Shown here one piece after another: positions 14,978 to 23,177 of a DNA stretch of 32,300 nt. Source of the stretch: a virus. The stretch is taken from the IMG/VR virus record IMGVR_UViG_3300042945_000085, positions 1 to 32,300 of that record. One strand, given 5' to 3'. A model generated the notes under the pieces. The model saw only the letters and a program-made list of their open reading frames with translations. It did not search any database and was not told where the DNA came from. The translations under genes were made by a program, and so were the position numbers. Position 1 is the stretch's first letter, and each line of letters begins with the position of its first letter.

Positions 14978-15114
14978 CTACCTTCTTCGCTTTCTGTTGG
15001 CGGATGAAAGAATTTTCTTAATCCACATATAACACAATATGTTTCCATATGCTGGATACTACTATATTGTCTGTCAACAAGTACTCTACCCCTACATTTT
15101 TTACAAAAAATCAT
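14923..15114 (-). CDS. Small zinc-ribbon protein
   Basis: This 63-residue protein begins with a four-cysteine zinc site: Cys4 and Cys7 (FCKKC) with Cys27 and Cys30 (YCVIC), followed by GLRKFF. The knuckle spacing fits a zinc ribbon of the type found in transcription factors and primases. The remainder is basic and short. It lies 10 bases after the stop of the last tail gene and overlaps the HTH protein gene by 55 bases, an unusually long overlap for this window. Together with that HTH protein it forms a small DNA-binding pair at the junction between tail and replication genes. The ribosome site is weak (GAG). Function unknown. Confidence 0.65.
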   Translation of the reverse strand: MIFCKKCRGRVLVDRQYSSIQHMETYCVICGLRKFFHPPTESEEGRWLLAKESFRAKHTITKL

Positions 15115-15124
15115 TGTTTTATTC

Positions 15125-15565
15125 TCAGTTTGGAATTCCGATAATAATTAAGTGTACTGATAAAGATAGGTCACCAGAGGTACCAAACCTTACAACGCCT
15201 TCAACTCTTGTTTCTGTAACGCTTTTTAAAACAATATTCACGTTTTGTCCTGCTGGAGTACCTCTAGTATTAACTGGTGTTGCTGATACTATTGGTGGAT
15301 ATTTAAAGTCTTTAAAGTCATAAGTAAATGTTCTTTCGTTTCCCGCTGAAACTGTGGAGTTATTTGCAACTTCAACCAAACCGCCAACTATTCTTGTGTT
15401 AGAAGTTTGCACCTCTGCCTTACCCGCACTTGCTGTATCAATAATTGTTTTACTTGTTTGCTTAGAAGCAACATTTGTAGAAAGGTCGTTTACAGCCTCA
15501 ATCAATTGATATAAATATGTAACATCAAGAGGTTGCCCTCTTTCTGGTAGTGGTACTTTTGCCAT
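15125..15565 (-). CDS. Distal tail or virion structural protein
   Basis: This is a 146-residue protein. The N-terminus (PLPERGQPLDVTYLYQLIEAVNDLS) reads like a short helical trimerisation segment, and the rest is strand-rich with Thr, Ser and Val, ending in LIIIGIPN. The phrase VSAGNERTFTYDFKDFKYPPIVSATP is typical of the small beta-domains at the ends of phage tail appendages. I recall related structural proteins in other phages, including cyanophages, but cannot verify this. It is the last gene of the tail module. Its ATG has a consensus AGGAGG ribosome site 6 bases upstream, much stronger than its neighbours, which suggests high expression. Tail fibre tip, baseplate decoration or head fibre are all possible. 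Confidence 0.65.
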   Translation of the reverse strand: MAKVPLPERGQPLDVTYLYQLIEAVNDLSTNVASKQTSKTIIDTASAGKAEVQTSNTRIVGGLVEVANNSTVSAGNERTFTYDFKDFKYPPIVSATPVNTRGTPAGQNVNIVLKSVTETRVEGVVRFGTSGDLSLSVHLIIIGIPN

Positions 15566-15581
15566 TTATTCCTCCTATTTT

Positions 15582-15590
15582 ATTATACCA
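15582..15590 (-). promoter_or_regulatory. Weak candidate extended -10 element
   Basis: On the minus strand this reads TGGTATAAT, an extended -10 match, just before the strong AGGAGG of the last tail gene. It overlaps the stop codon of the preceding gene, and a transcript from it would begin almost at the ribosome site. Either feature argues for a chance match in AT-rich sequence, so I keep it only for comparison with the sites at 5689 and 30921. Confidence 0.25.
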
Positions 15591-16008
15591 AAGAAACTAA
15601 GCCAGAATTGTATATTTGCAAATTGGCATTTAATGTTTTTTCAGATGATTCAACTTGAATAATTACACGTACATTTGTGGTTCCAGTTTTAATAAATTGA
15701 TATGAGTGAATTGGTGTTGTCCCATGATAGGTTGCCGTAGCCCCATCAAATCCAACAAAAACATCATACTTTGGTCTATTTAATTCATCTCCCCATACTG
15801 CACTAATAACCGAGGTTGAGACCTGTATGGCTCCAGCAACGCTGGTAATTGAGTCATCTAATACAAGATTTATTGGAGACCATTGAGAGGTTCTGTTTTT
15901 ATCTTCAGAAACAATCCTATATCTAAAAACGTATCCAACTTTATCATGATCTAGTGCTGGCAAAGATGTTTTTTTAATTATAACTTTTTTAATTCCTGCA
16001 TCAGCCAT
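15583..16008 (-). CDS. Virion structural protein, fibronectin-like
   Basis: This 141-residue protein is strand-rich. Residues about 15-60 (KVGYVFRYRIVSEDKNRTSQW) have the layout of a fibronectin type III or related Ig-like fold: a hydrophobic strand, a YRIVSED-type strand, then a Ser-Pro turn. The second half ends in VRVIIQVESSEKT, another strand set. No catalytic motif is present. Such Ig-like domains are common in tail appendages where they aid weak binding to cell-surface sugars; here that is inference. Its ATG shares TAATG with the stop of the preceding gene, so translation is coupled, and the gene belongs to the distal tail group. Confidence 0.65.
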   Translation of the reverse strand: MADAGIKKVIIKKTSLPALDHDKVGYVFRYRIVSEDKNRTSQWSPINLVLDDSITSVAGAIQVSTSVISAVWGDELNRPKYDVFVGFDGATATYHGTTPIHSYQFIKTGTTNVRVIIQVESSEKTLNANLQIYNSGLVSLV

Positions 16009-17168
16009 TATGAATTATTTCCACTAGAAAGATCTACTGAAAATCTAAATTCAACATAGTTACTGGTATTGGGACTCTTAACTATAGTTGCTGCGCCTGA
16101 AGTTTGAATAACTGAGTATCCTGTTAATCCATAAAGTGGATTTACTGTAGCAACATTTTCTAGTTTTAAAGCATCTAGGGCTACATAATAGTTTCCCGAT
16201 GGATTAACTCCATCAATAACACATGCGTATATTTTAACTACAGAAACATCATTCCAATCAAATCCAGATGTTCTATATAGTTGTTGAAGTTGTTTTGTTA
16301 CAACAAAGTACCTTTCTGTAGCAAAATCATGTTGTCCACCACTACTGTCATCTGCAACTTCTGCTTCAAGTCTTGCAAATTGTGTTCCACTTGTATTTTC
16401 AAATGAAACTAAAACTCTTGCTCTTTCTGGTTGAGTGCCAGCCCCATATGTTCCATCTCTATTTATTATTGAAAATGCCAATCTTAGTTCATCTGTTGGA
16501 GCATTTCTTGTAAAGTCAACCGTTGCTCCGCTTAATCTAATATAGTTTGATCCTGCTCCTATTTGAAAAGTATCTTGTGTTGGACCGCTATCTGATTCAA
16601 TATCAAGATCAGCCTCATTGCCTTTTATCATAATTACATTATTTAAAAATCTTGGTCTTTCATATCTTGCAACTCTTGGTGATTTAAAAAATATTGGGTT
16701 ATCTGCGTTTGTTTGAAATACTGGATTTGCTATAGCGATAATGTTGTCATAGTTTGGGGCATCTAACGCATTGGATTCTGTATTAATTGCTACTGCAGAT
16801 GCTGCTGTTACATATTGCCAGTTTTCTGTTTGTGTAAAAGCAAAAACTGTTTTACTATCATATGCTCCCGCAGATGGGTTAGAACCTGCAGAATATATTC
16901 CAATTTCAGATATTTCATATCTTTCTTCTGTTGGTAGTTCTGCTGTCAAAACAATTTTATCTACACCGTCTTCGTTTACAAAGCCTCTAGAAGATATTGG
17001 AACACGAAACATTTCAAAATTTAAATTTGTTTTTGTTGAATAGTCGCCAATTTCATCGGCAGTATCTAGTGGGGTAGCACCACAACCAATAGCAATATAC
17101 GAGGCATAGGCAGGGGCCTGACCAAGTAAATATTTTGCAATAATAGATTTACCAGTATTAGTTATCAT
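16008..17168 (-). CDS. Minor tail protein with putative carbohydrate-binding sandwich
   Basis: This is a 386-residue protein. The N-terminal part (ITNTGKSIIAKYLLGQ, then YIAIGCGATPL) looks like the conserved head region of a family of baseplate-attached tail fibres: this piece would dock on the tail, with the ISEIGIYS segment typical of the same domain. The C-terminal half (about 190-340) is a beta-rich region with DTFQIGAGSNYIRLSG and YYVALDALKLENV, resembling a jelly-roll carbohydrate-binding module. The order docking domain then sugar-binding domain is what a receptor-binding protein would show. It overlaps the preceding gene's end by 4 bases (ATGA). The exact receptor and whether it is the main adhesin cannot be told. 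Confidence 0.75.
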   Translation of the reverse strand: MITNTGKSIIAKYLLGQAPAYASYIAIGCGATPLDTADEIGDYSTKTNLNFEMFRVPISSRGFVNEDGVDKIVLTAELPTEERYEISEIGIYSAGSNPSAGAYDSKTVFAFTQTENWQYVTAASAVAINTESNALDAPNYDNIIAIANPVFQTNADNPIFFKSPRVARYERPRFLNNVIMIKGNEADLDIESDSGPTQDTFQIGAGSNYIRLSGATVDFTRNAPTDELRLAFSIINRDGTYGAGTQPERARVLVSFENTSGTQFARLEAEVADDSSGGQHDFATERYFVVTKQLQQLYRTSGFDWNDVSVVKIYACVIDGVNPSGNYYVALDALKLENVATVNPLYGLTGYSVIQTSGAATIVKSPNTSNYVEFRFSVDLSSGNNS

Positions 17169-18031
17169 GAGGCGTAGTCTCCAAGATCTGCTTCATATAT
17201 TGTACCACTTACGCTAATCTGTGTTTCTATTTGTTCATCAGGATTTATATTAATAAATTCAATAATTAAGTCTCCTGTTGCGTTAAGGTACACGTTTTCT
17301 CCATTAGTCCCGTTGCCAGTTTCTGGAATTTTGTCCTCTAATTTAATTGAAAATCCAGCAAAAAATTTATCTGAGGTTTGTTGAAGACTAATAATATTGT
17401 TTGAATTATATATTTGTTGAATGGCTGAAAGGTTTTTAATTGGTTGATATGATATTTTTTGACCATTAACAATATCAGACCTTGTTATATTAATTAATTC
17501 TTGTCCGCCAATATTTTCAAATATTTGATCAAACATTCCGTCTGTTGTAACAACTTCTTCATCAAATAAAATAATATCTAATGTTGCAGTTTTAACTGGT
17601 GGTGGAGGTGGAGAGACTGTTACTGACAAGTTTGGAGTTTGTGGTATTGCAACTATTGCACCTGTCATAAAAGTAGTTTGTCCTGTATTTGCAACTACAG
17701 TTTCTTGCTTAACTTTTCCTGGTTCAGATTCTTTTTTAACTGTTGCTGGCTCATACCCAGTTGCTGTACGAACAGTTCCCATCGGTATAGGTCCAATAAA
17801 TAATTTATTTGATGATGTTGACTGAACAGCAGAAGATTTTGTAGGAACTGTTTGAGTTTTTGCGATTGGCGTTGGGGTAAAATTTAGACGATCTTCTCTT
17901 ATGTTTGCTTTATTAGCATCTCTCTTTGCTTCAACAGCAATTGCTTCGGCTTTTTTTGCTGCTTCTCTTTTTTCAAATTCTTTTCTTACGTTTGGCACTC
18001 CAGCAGAAGTAGGAGTAAATGGTTTTGCCAT
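17165..18031 (-). CDS. Tail-associated structural protein, Pro/Lys-rich N-terminus
   Basis: This is a 288-residue protein. The first half is low-complexity and charged: FEKREAAKKAEAIAVEAKR is a predicted helix, then a long Pro/Thr/Val-rich stretch with no fold predicted, including a PPPPP run near residue 143. The second half (about 150-288) is ordered and strand-rich, ending in SGTIYEADLGDY. This looks like a linker-plus-domain structure protein that bridges the adhesion proteins. It has no enzymatic motif. A strong GGAGGTG ribosome site precedes the ATG at 18031, one base after the stop of the 1502-residue gene. The role is inferred from position between tail genes only. Confidence 0.65.
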   Translation of the reverse strand: MAKPFTPTSAGVPNVRKEFEKREAAKKAEAIAVEAKRDANKANIREDRLNFTPTPIAKTQTVPTKSSAVQSTSSNKLFIGPIPMGTVRTATGYEPATVKKESEPGKVKQETVVANTGQTTFMTGAIVAIPQTPNLSVTVSPPPPPVKTATLDIILFDEEVVTTDGMFDQIFENIGGQELINITRSDIVNGQKISYQPIKNLSAIQQIYNSNNIISLQQTSDKFFAGFSIKLEDKIPETGNGTNGENVYLNATGDLIIEFININPDEQIETQISVSGTIYEADLGDYAS

Positions 18032-18032
18032 A

Positions 18033-21000
18033 TTACACCTCCGCTAAATAAATAGTCATATCTGGACCATTTATTTTTCTTGTATATTCAATATTATAAA
18101 CTATAAATCTAGAGTTATCTGAAGTAACCAAATCTAAATTATTAGAATCTTTATAGTTAATTGTTAGTATATCTCCTAGTTGAATTGTTGGAGTTGCAAA
18201 TATTTTTAAACCGATTAATTTTTTAGGAAACATAAGTTTATTTATTGTCCAGCCCATTAAATTTTCTGCATCATCCTGTGTTTGTATGTATGGGGTATCT
18301 AAAGTAAACTCGTTATTTCCGTAAATCATCCTGCTTCTTTTAATTTCATCAAACTTTTGTTTTTCAACTTGTGGAGAAACAATTTGAGAAGATCCAGTTA
18401 ATAATGGATTAGAAAAATTGCCACGTTTTTTAAAGTACTCGTCAACAGTTAATTCATGAGTGGTATCCTGTGTAAATGTTATACCCTGAATTCTTAAATA
18501 ATTACCGCTTGTCTCATCAAGATTTAATGCTGTGTCTGTAGCGTTAAATATTAAAAACTCAGCACCATATGAGTCTGCATAAAAGCCAGATGAAACATAT
18601 CCCTTAATGTTATTAAATGTTGGCGATAATTTGGCATAAAGCGCAGGGTATGCACGATCATATTTAATATCAAAATAGGCGCACTCTCTCATTATTGAGC
18701 CAAATTCATCAAAATATAAATTATATTTAGGTGGTTGTTGAGAACTAATTCCAGATAAATAAGTTGCCTGAACAATACCACTCATTGCATATTTTCTTAA
18801 AGACTCACTAGCGCTTATTTCGTTGTCGCCAAAGGCGGAAGATAGCGTTTCTCCAACTGTAAATACAGTATTTTGAGAATAGTTTTGAGATAGAGCGTAT
18901 ATGTTTTCAAACATTACTCTAGATGATCCACGGACAAACGGAGCCATATTATTATATATTGGAAGTGGATCTGGATCATCTACAACCTTAATTAATTGAT
19001 TATTAATGTATAAATAAAATCTTCTTATTTTTCCTATATCTTGGTACTCTACTGCTAAATCATATACCGTTGGATTTTCTTCGCCAGTCATTCTATATTG
19101 GCCAGTAAACCTTCCATCGTCAACTATAATTTTTGATAGACCTCCATAAAGTTTTACAGGAATTGCATCATTATTTGATGCATCTTTTTTAATTTTATAA
19201 AATACAACGTTGTTGATAGAAATGTTTGATTTATTTTCTTTGTCTAATTTTAAGTATGACTCTATATTGTCTTCTGTTAGTGCAGCAATTTCAAAATAGT
19301 ACCCATTGTTAGTGGTTGGATTAAGCAATACTGCAAGGCCACCTGAGCCACCACCAATACTTACGTTTTGGTCTGGTTGAACTCCAGCAACTTGATAATA
19401 TGTTGTGCTTCCGTTTGGCGTTTGACTACGGCGTTCGTTATTTTCAATTTTTCCAATAATACGTATTCTTGTTCCAAAATGTTTGTAGGAATTGTCTAAT
19501 TCTTTATAAACATAAGAAACTAGATTAATTGGAGTTTCTGTTGTTTCAAAAGTTGGACCATTCATTACTAGCGCTGATGATTGAATTGTTCCAGTTTTAG
19601 GAGATGTAGTTGAATTAACTGAAGTTTCTGTTGTATAACTTGAAGACATAAAATTTTTAATTGTTCCATTTCTTAAAGTTTGTTGAGCCTTAGAATTATT
19701 AACTCCTGCTGCCCCAGTAGTAGTTGCTGGTAAAGAAATATCTTCAAGTAGGGTGGTTGTAAATAAATATTCAGTTTGCATTTCACAACCTCTAACATAA
19801 GAATTGTCTGACCAATAAGAATTTATTCCAGCCGTATGATCTGTTATAGTTGTTCCAAATTGAGCACGACCATGCTCATAAACTGCACCATTTTGTAAGC
19901 GAGTAATACCTTCAATTTCTTCATAAAATGGAACTGTATAAATCCTTATTAAGCCAGTCGGATATATTTTTCCATTAAACGGTAGTGATCTAAAAAAATT
20001 TTGATATTCTTGATTATTTGTAATCCACACATTGCTACTACCTTGCTTATGAGATGCCCTCCATGCCTGAATTTCTTCACCCTTTTGTGCTTCTGTAATT
20101 TCTCCATTTGCAACCTTCTTGTCTAATCCATCAATAACACCTGTTGGGGCTAGTCTTCCAGGTAAAACTATTTGTGGTTTAGAGTCATCTAGATTTATAC
20201 CGTCCGATAATATTGGATACCAAATTGCAAGAGTAACGTTAAATTGGGCAGCATCATATCTAATAACTTCTCCATTAGAATAAAAATATCCTTGGTATCT
20301 TGTAAGCCAATAAATATTTTCTCCAACATCAAAAACATTGTTTACTATTTTATGATTAACTACGCTTGGTGCAGATGCAGTAAGGTCCGAACTTAATGGC
20401 ATTGCACCCAAAACATATTTTCCTTGTTTAGACGCAACTTCATTAATTGTTTTAGTTGAGTCTGTTCCAGATACTTCCCATAAAAGTGCAGGTTTGTAGA
20501 TCCAAGTTTTGTCTATATCAATCATACTTGCTTGGCGAATAGAACCATATGATCTTTGTATATACCTAGTAGTGTAATTAATTTTTCCATTATTATAAAC
20601 TTTTTTGTCTTGTGAGGCAATTGAAATAATGTTTGGAAGTGTTCCAGATGAAAAATTTTCAACAATACCACTAATAGATTGGTTGTTAGTTCCAGATAAA
20701 ACCATGCTGGATGCTCTATCATTTAAATTTGGAAGCATGTAATTTTTGCTCATTACAATAAAATTATTGTATTCATCAAAAAACATTGCTGTTTGTGTAG
20801 AAACTGCAAGTTGGTTTAACACTTCTGCTACCGTTTGGTCTGGAGCAATAAAAAAATATGGAATGATTGGATCTGGCTCATTAACTGTTCTATAAAATGC
20901 ATAGTTGCTAAATCCAATGTAATCAAGGATTAAACTAATTGCATAACTAAGTGATACTTCTGTTACTAACATTCTTGGAGCAGGCATAGATTCTAAGAAA

Positions 21001-22541
21001 AAATAAAAATCTCTTAAAGATATTTCTAACGTACCCGCAGTGACATCTGCTTGTGGAAATCCATCGGAGTAAAGTGTTTTAATTGGGACCCAATAGTCAA
21101 ACCCACTTACATTTAATATTTTTTCATAAAAATTAAATTTAATATTTTTACGAACATAATCACTAACTATGCTATTAGTATTGTTTTCATTAAATGCTTG
21201 ATCATCATCAAACAGAGACATGCTTCCAGTTGAGGCAAGTAACTGTCCTACTGGCAAAGCAGATGTTCCAAGATCGGAAAGAATTTTTTTAACACTGTAT
21301 TCAATTGTTTTATTAGATAAATCAACAATCAGTCTTGGTGACATTTCAATTAAATCAAAAGTAGAGTCAAATTTGTTCATTCTCTCTACAACAATTCTTA
21401 GACCACGAAGATTTTGAAATTCTCTGTAAAAAGTTTTACCGTTTGTTGTTTCTTGAAAAGATAATGGATTTGTAAGATCTGTAACAAAAGTTGTTTTATT
21501 ATTAATTTCTTCGTTTCCTAATACCCAGCCGTAAACTGGAGCAAATGTTTCATATTCTTCTGTAGTGCTATTCCAAACACTATATGTTCCAACTTCATTT
21601 TCGTTTGCAATAACTAAATATGCGTATCCATTTATTGATTCTTTTGGCAACAAAGTAGATGATGAAATTGTATCAACATGAATAAAATTGTCTTCAAAAA
21701 TACTTGGAATATTTTTTACTCCATACTGTAACTCAACATAGCCGTCAGAAGCAATAATAGGAGATCCATCATTGCGAGTATCATTTTCAGTAAATACGTA
21801 AGCATCTGTCCAATTATTTTCTTCAAGGTACTGAATTTTCCATCTTGTTGGTGTTGTCTTATTTTCATTACCAAAAAATGGATCTGCAAAAGTTTTAGAT
21901 ATATCGGTAAAATCTCCCAAGTCTATATCTCCAACATTAGTTTGCATTTTTACAATAATTCGGTTTGCTGGTACATTTTTTTTATAAACTACAAACGGTA
22001 CGGCATCATCTATATAGTAATTGCCATTAACAATTATTTTAGCAATACCTCTTTCAATACCACTTTCAGTTCTAAAAGATGTAAAATATTTAAATTGATC
22101 ATAGCGTGATGCCATATAATATCTTGGCCTTCTTGCAAGGTCACTGCCAGAGTTTGATAAAAACTTTCCTTTAAAGGCAACTGCTTTGTTAATACCAGAT
22201 CTTGGCCTGAATGGTTTTACGCAATCTTCTAGTGAGTATAAAAGTTTATTTTTTTCTTTTATAGATGTAAAAATTTGTGGTGTTTCATTATTTTCAAATC
22301 CTCCGTCAATGATAACATCAGCGTCTGTTGCACCAGTATAAAATAACCCAGTGTCTGCGTTATCAAATGTGTTTGGTAATGTTAAAAATTTAGAACTTTG
22401 CTCTTGAGATCTATATCTATAATTGCCAAGTTTAAATATATTATCTGGCATATTCATGTTCCACTCAGCCAAAACTAGGGATTCTGTTTGTATTGTTGCA
22501 GATGTTTCAAAATGGTTTTTTAGTTCGGTGCTTTCAAACAT
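18033..22541 (-). CDS. Large minor tail / adhesion protein
   Basis: This is a 1502-residue tail protein. No signal peptide or membrane segment is seen. Residues about 500-640 (IPYFFIAPDQTVAEVLNQLAVSTQTAMFFDEYNNFIVMSK shows the pattern in part) match my memory of the baseplate-hub-like minor tail proteins of actinobacterial phages. Around residues 1000-1230 a second beta-rich region with YYFEIAAL, VYDLAVEYQDIGKIRRFYLYINNQLI and a following glycine/aspartate loop resembles a LamG/concanavalin-type lectin fold. So the protein probably joins a tail-tip platform to a sugar-binding unit. The C-terminus (LKIFATPTIQLGDILTINY) again looks hub-like. It is followed without a gap by the 288-residue gene and starts directly at the end of the 211-residue tail gene, with a GGAAGAAG ribosome site. 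Domain limits are approximate. Confidence 0.78.
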   Translation of the reverse strand: MFESTELKNHFETSATIQTESLVLAEWNMNMPDNIFKLGNYRYRSQEQSSKFLTLPNTFDNADTGLFYTGATDADVIIDGGFENNETPQIFTSIKEKNKLLYSLEDCVKPFRPRSGINKAVAFKGKFLSNSGSDLARRPRYYMASRYDQFKYFTSFRTESGIERGIAKIIVNGNYYIDDAVPFVVYKKNVPANRIIVKMQTNVGDIDLGDFTDISKTFADPFFGNENKTTPTRWKIQYLEENNWTDAYVFTENDTRNDGSPIIASDGYVELQYGVKNIPSIFEDNFIHVDTISSSTLLPKESINGYAYLVIANENEVGTYSVWNSTTEEYETFAPVYGWVLGNEEINNKTTFVTDLTNPLSFQETTNGKTFYREFQNLRGLRIVVERMNKFDSTFDLIEMSPRLIVDLSNKTIEYSVKKILSDLGTSALPVGQLLASTGSMSLFDDDQAFNENNTNSIVSDYVRKNIKFNFYEKILNVSGFDYWVPIKTLYSDGFPQADVTAGTLEISLRDFYFFLESMPAPRMLVTEVSLSYAISLILDYIGFSNYAFYRTVNEPDPIIPYFFIAPDQTVAEVLNQLAVSTQTAMFFDEYNNFIVMSKNYMLPNLNDRASSMVLSGTNNQSISGIVENFSSGTLPNIISIASQDKKVYNNGKINYTTRYIQRSYGSIRQASMIDIDKTWIYKPALLWEVSGTDSTKTINEVASKQGKYVLGAMPLSSDLTASAPSVVNHKIVNNVFDVGENIYWLTRYQGYFYSNGEVIRYDAAQFNVTLAIWYPILSDGINLDDSKPQIVLPGRLAPTGVIDGLDKKVANGEITEAQKGEEIQAWRASHKQGSSNVWITNNQEYQNFFRSLPFNGKIYPTGLIRIYTVPFYEEIEGITRLQNGAVYEHGRAQFGTTITDHTAGINSYWSDNSYVRGCEMQTEYLFTTTLLEDISLPATTTGAAGVNNSKAQQTLRNGTIKNFMSSSYTTETSVNSTTSPKTGTIQSSALVMNGPTFETTETPINLVSYVYKELDNSYKHFGTRIRIIGKIENNERRSQTPNGSTTYYQVAGVQPDQNVSIGGGSGGLAVLLNPTTNNGYYFEIAALTEDNIESYLKLDKENKSNISINNVVFYKIKKDASNNDAIPVKLYGGLSKIIVDDGRFTGQYRMTGEENPTVYDLAVEYQDIGKIRRFYLYINNQLIKVVDDPDPLPIYNNMAPFVRGSSRVMFENIYALSQNYSQNTVFTVGETLSSAFGDNEISASESLRKYAMSGIVQATYLSGISSQQPPKYNLYFDEFGSIMRECAYFDIKYDRAYPALYAKLSPTFNNIKGYVSSGFYADSYGAEFLIFNATDTALNLDETSGNYLRIQGITFTQDTTHELTVDEYFKKRGNFSNPLLTGSSQIVSPQVEKQKFDEIKRSRMIYGNNEFTLDTPYIQTQDDAENLMGWTINKLMFPKKLIGLKIFATPTIQLGDILTINYKDSNNLDLVTSDNSRFIVYNIEYTRKINGPDMTIYLAEV

Positions 22542-23177
22542 TTAAACTTCTTCCAAGGTTACCGATATGTTCCAAAGGTCATGATTTGTCGCTCCACGCT
22601 TTATCACGGAATAATTAAAATCTGCAAAGTAAACTTGAATAATTTGGTTATATCTATTCAAACCAGTATATTGATAATTTTCCCCATCTAAATTTGTATA
22701 TTTATCATAAGCAAGGTACATAAAAAATGGACCTTGATGTGTCTCATACCAATCAAGAAGTTCTACTCCACCTGCACCGCCATCTGCTGTGTACTCTGTT
22801 TTAGATCCTTCACTTGGAGATATGCCAGTTGATGTATTAAATGCTGGATCAGCACTATAGGCTCTTGATGGCAACATGTTCCAAGACACAGACATGGTTA
22901 GTTTGTCTGCAATATGATATGAACGCATACGACCATTAATTGTTCTTTGGCGTTGCTCAATTCTTTGGGTATTAAATTGCATATCACCCCTATTGTGATC
23001 AGATAAAATAATAAACTGGTCTAACAGGCTTGGATTTGTTTCTCCCGTAGATGCTCCTACCTCTATCCCATTGGGCACGTATAGGCCATTAGAGAGGGTT
23101 CCAGGGTTGTTTGCCCATAAGATACCCTGGGGTCTTGTATATCTACGTCTACCTGTTAGATAGGCACTAGTAGCCAT
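22542..23177 (-). CDS. Minor tail protein, possibly distal tail adaptor
   Basis: This is a 211-residue protein directly after the tape measure gene, the usual place for a distal tail protein. The sequence is basic at the N-terminus (TGRRRYTRPQG) and rich in Tyr, Asn and Gly. Segments such as RTINGRMRSYHIADKLTMSVSWNML (in part) and the C-terminal WNISVTLEEV suggest beta-strands of the kind seen in tail tube and distal tail folds, with a middle loop rich in Gly and Ser (STGISPSEGSK). No enzymatic motif is seen. It shares TAATG with the tape measure stop, so production is coupled. Position favours a Dit-like adaptor, but I cannot recognise the family with certainty. Confidence 0.7.
   Translation of the reverse strand: MATSAYLTGRRRYTRPQGILWANNPGTLSNGLYVPNGIEVGASTGETNPSLLDQFIILSDHNRGDMQFNTQRIEQRQRTINGRMRSYHIADKLTMSVSWNMLPSRAYSADPAFNTSTGISPSEGSKTEYTADGGAGGVELLDWYETHQGPFFMYLAYDKYTNLDGENYQYTGLNRYNQIIQVYFADFNYSVIKRGATNHDLWNISVTLEEV

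Noticed and set aside
15115-15124. tRNA or small RNA genes in the gaps
   Set aside because: All gaps are 75 bp or less and none shows a cloverleaf or other conserved RNA structure.
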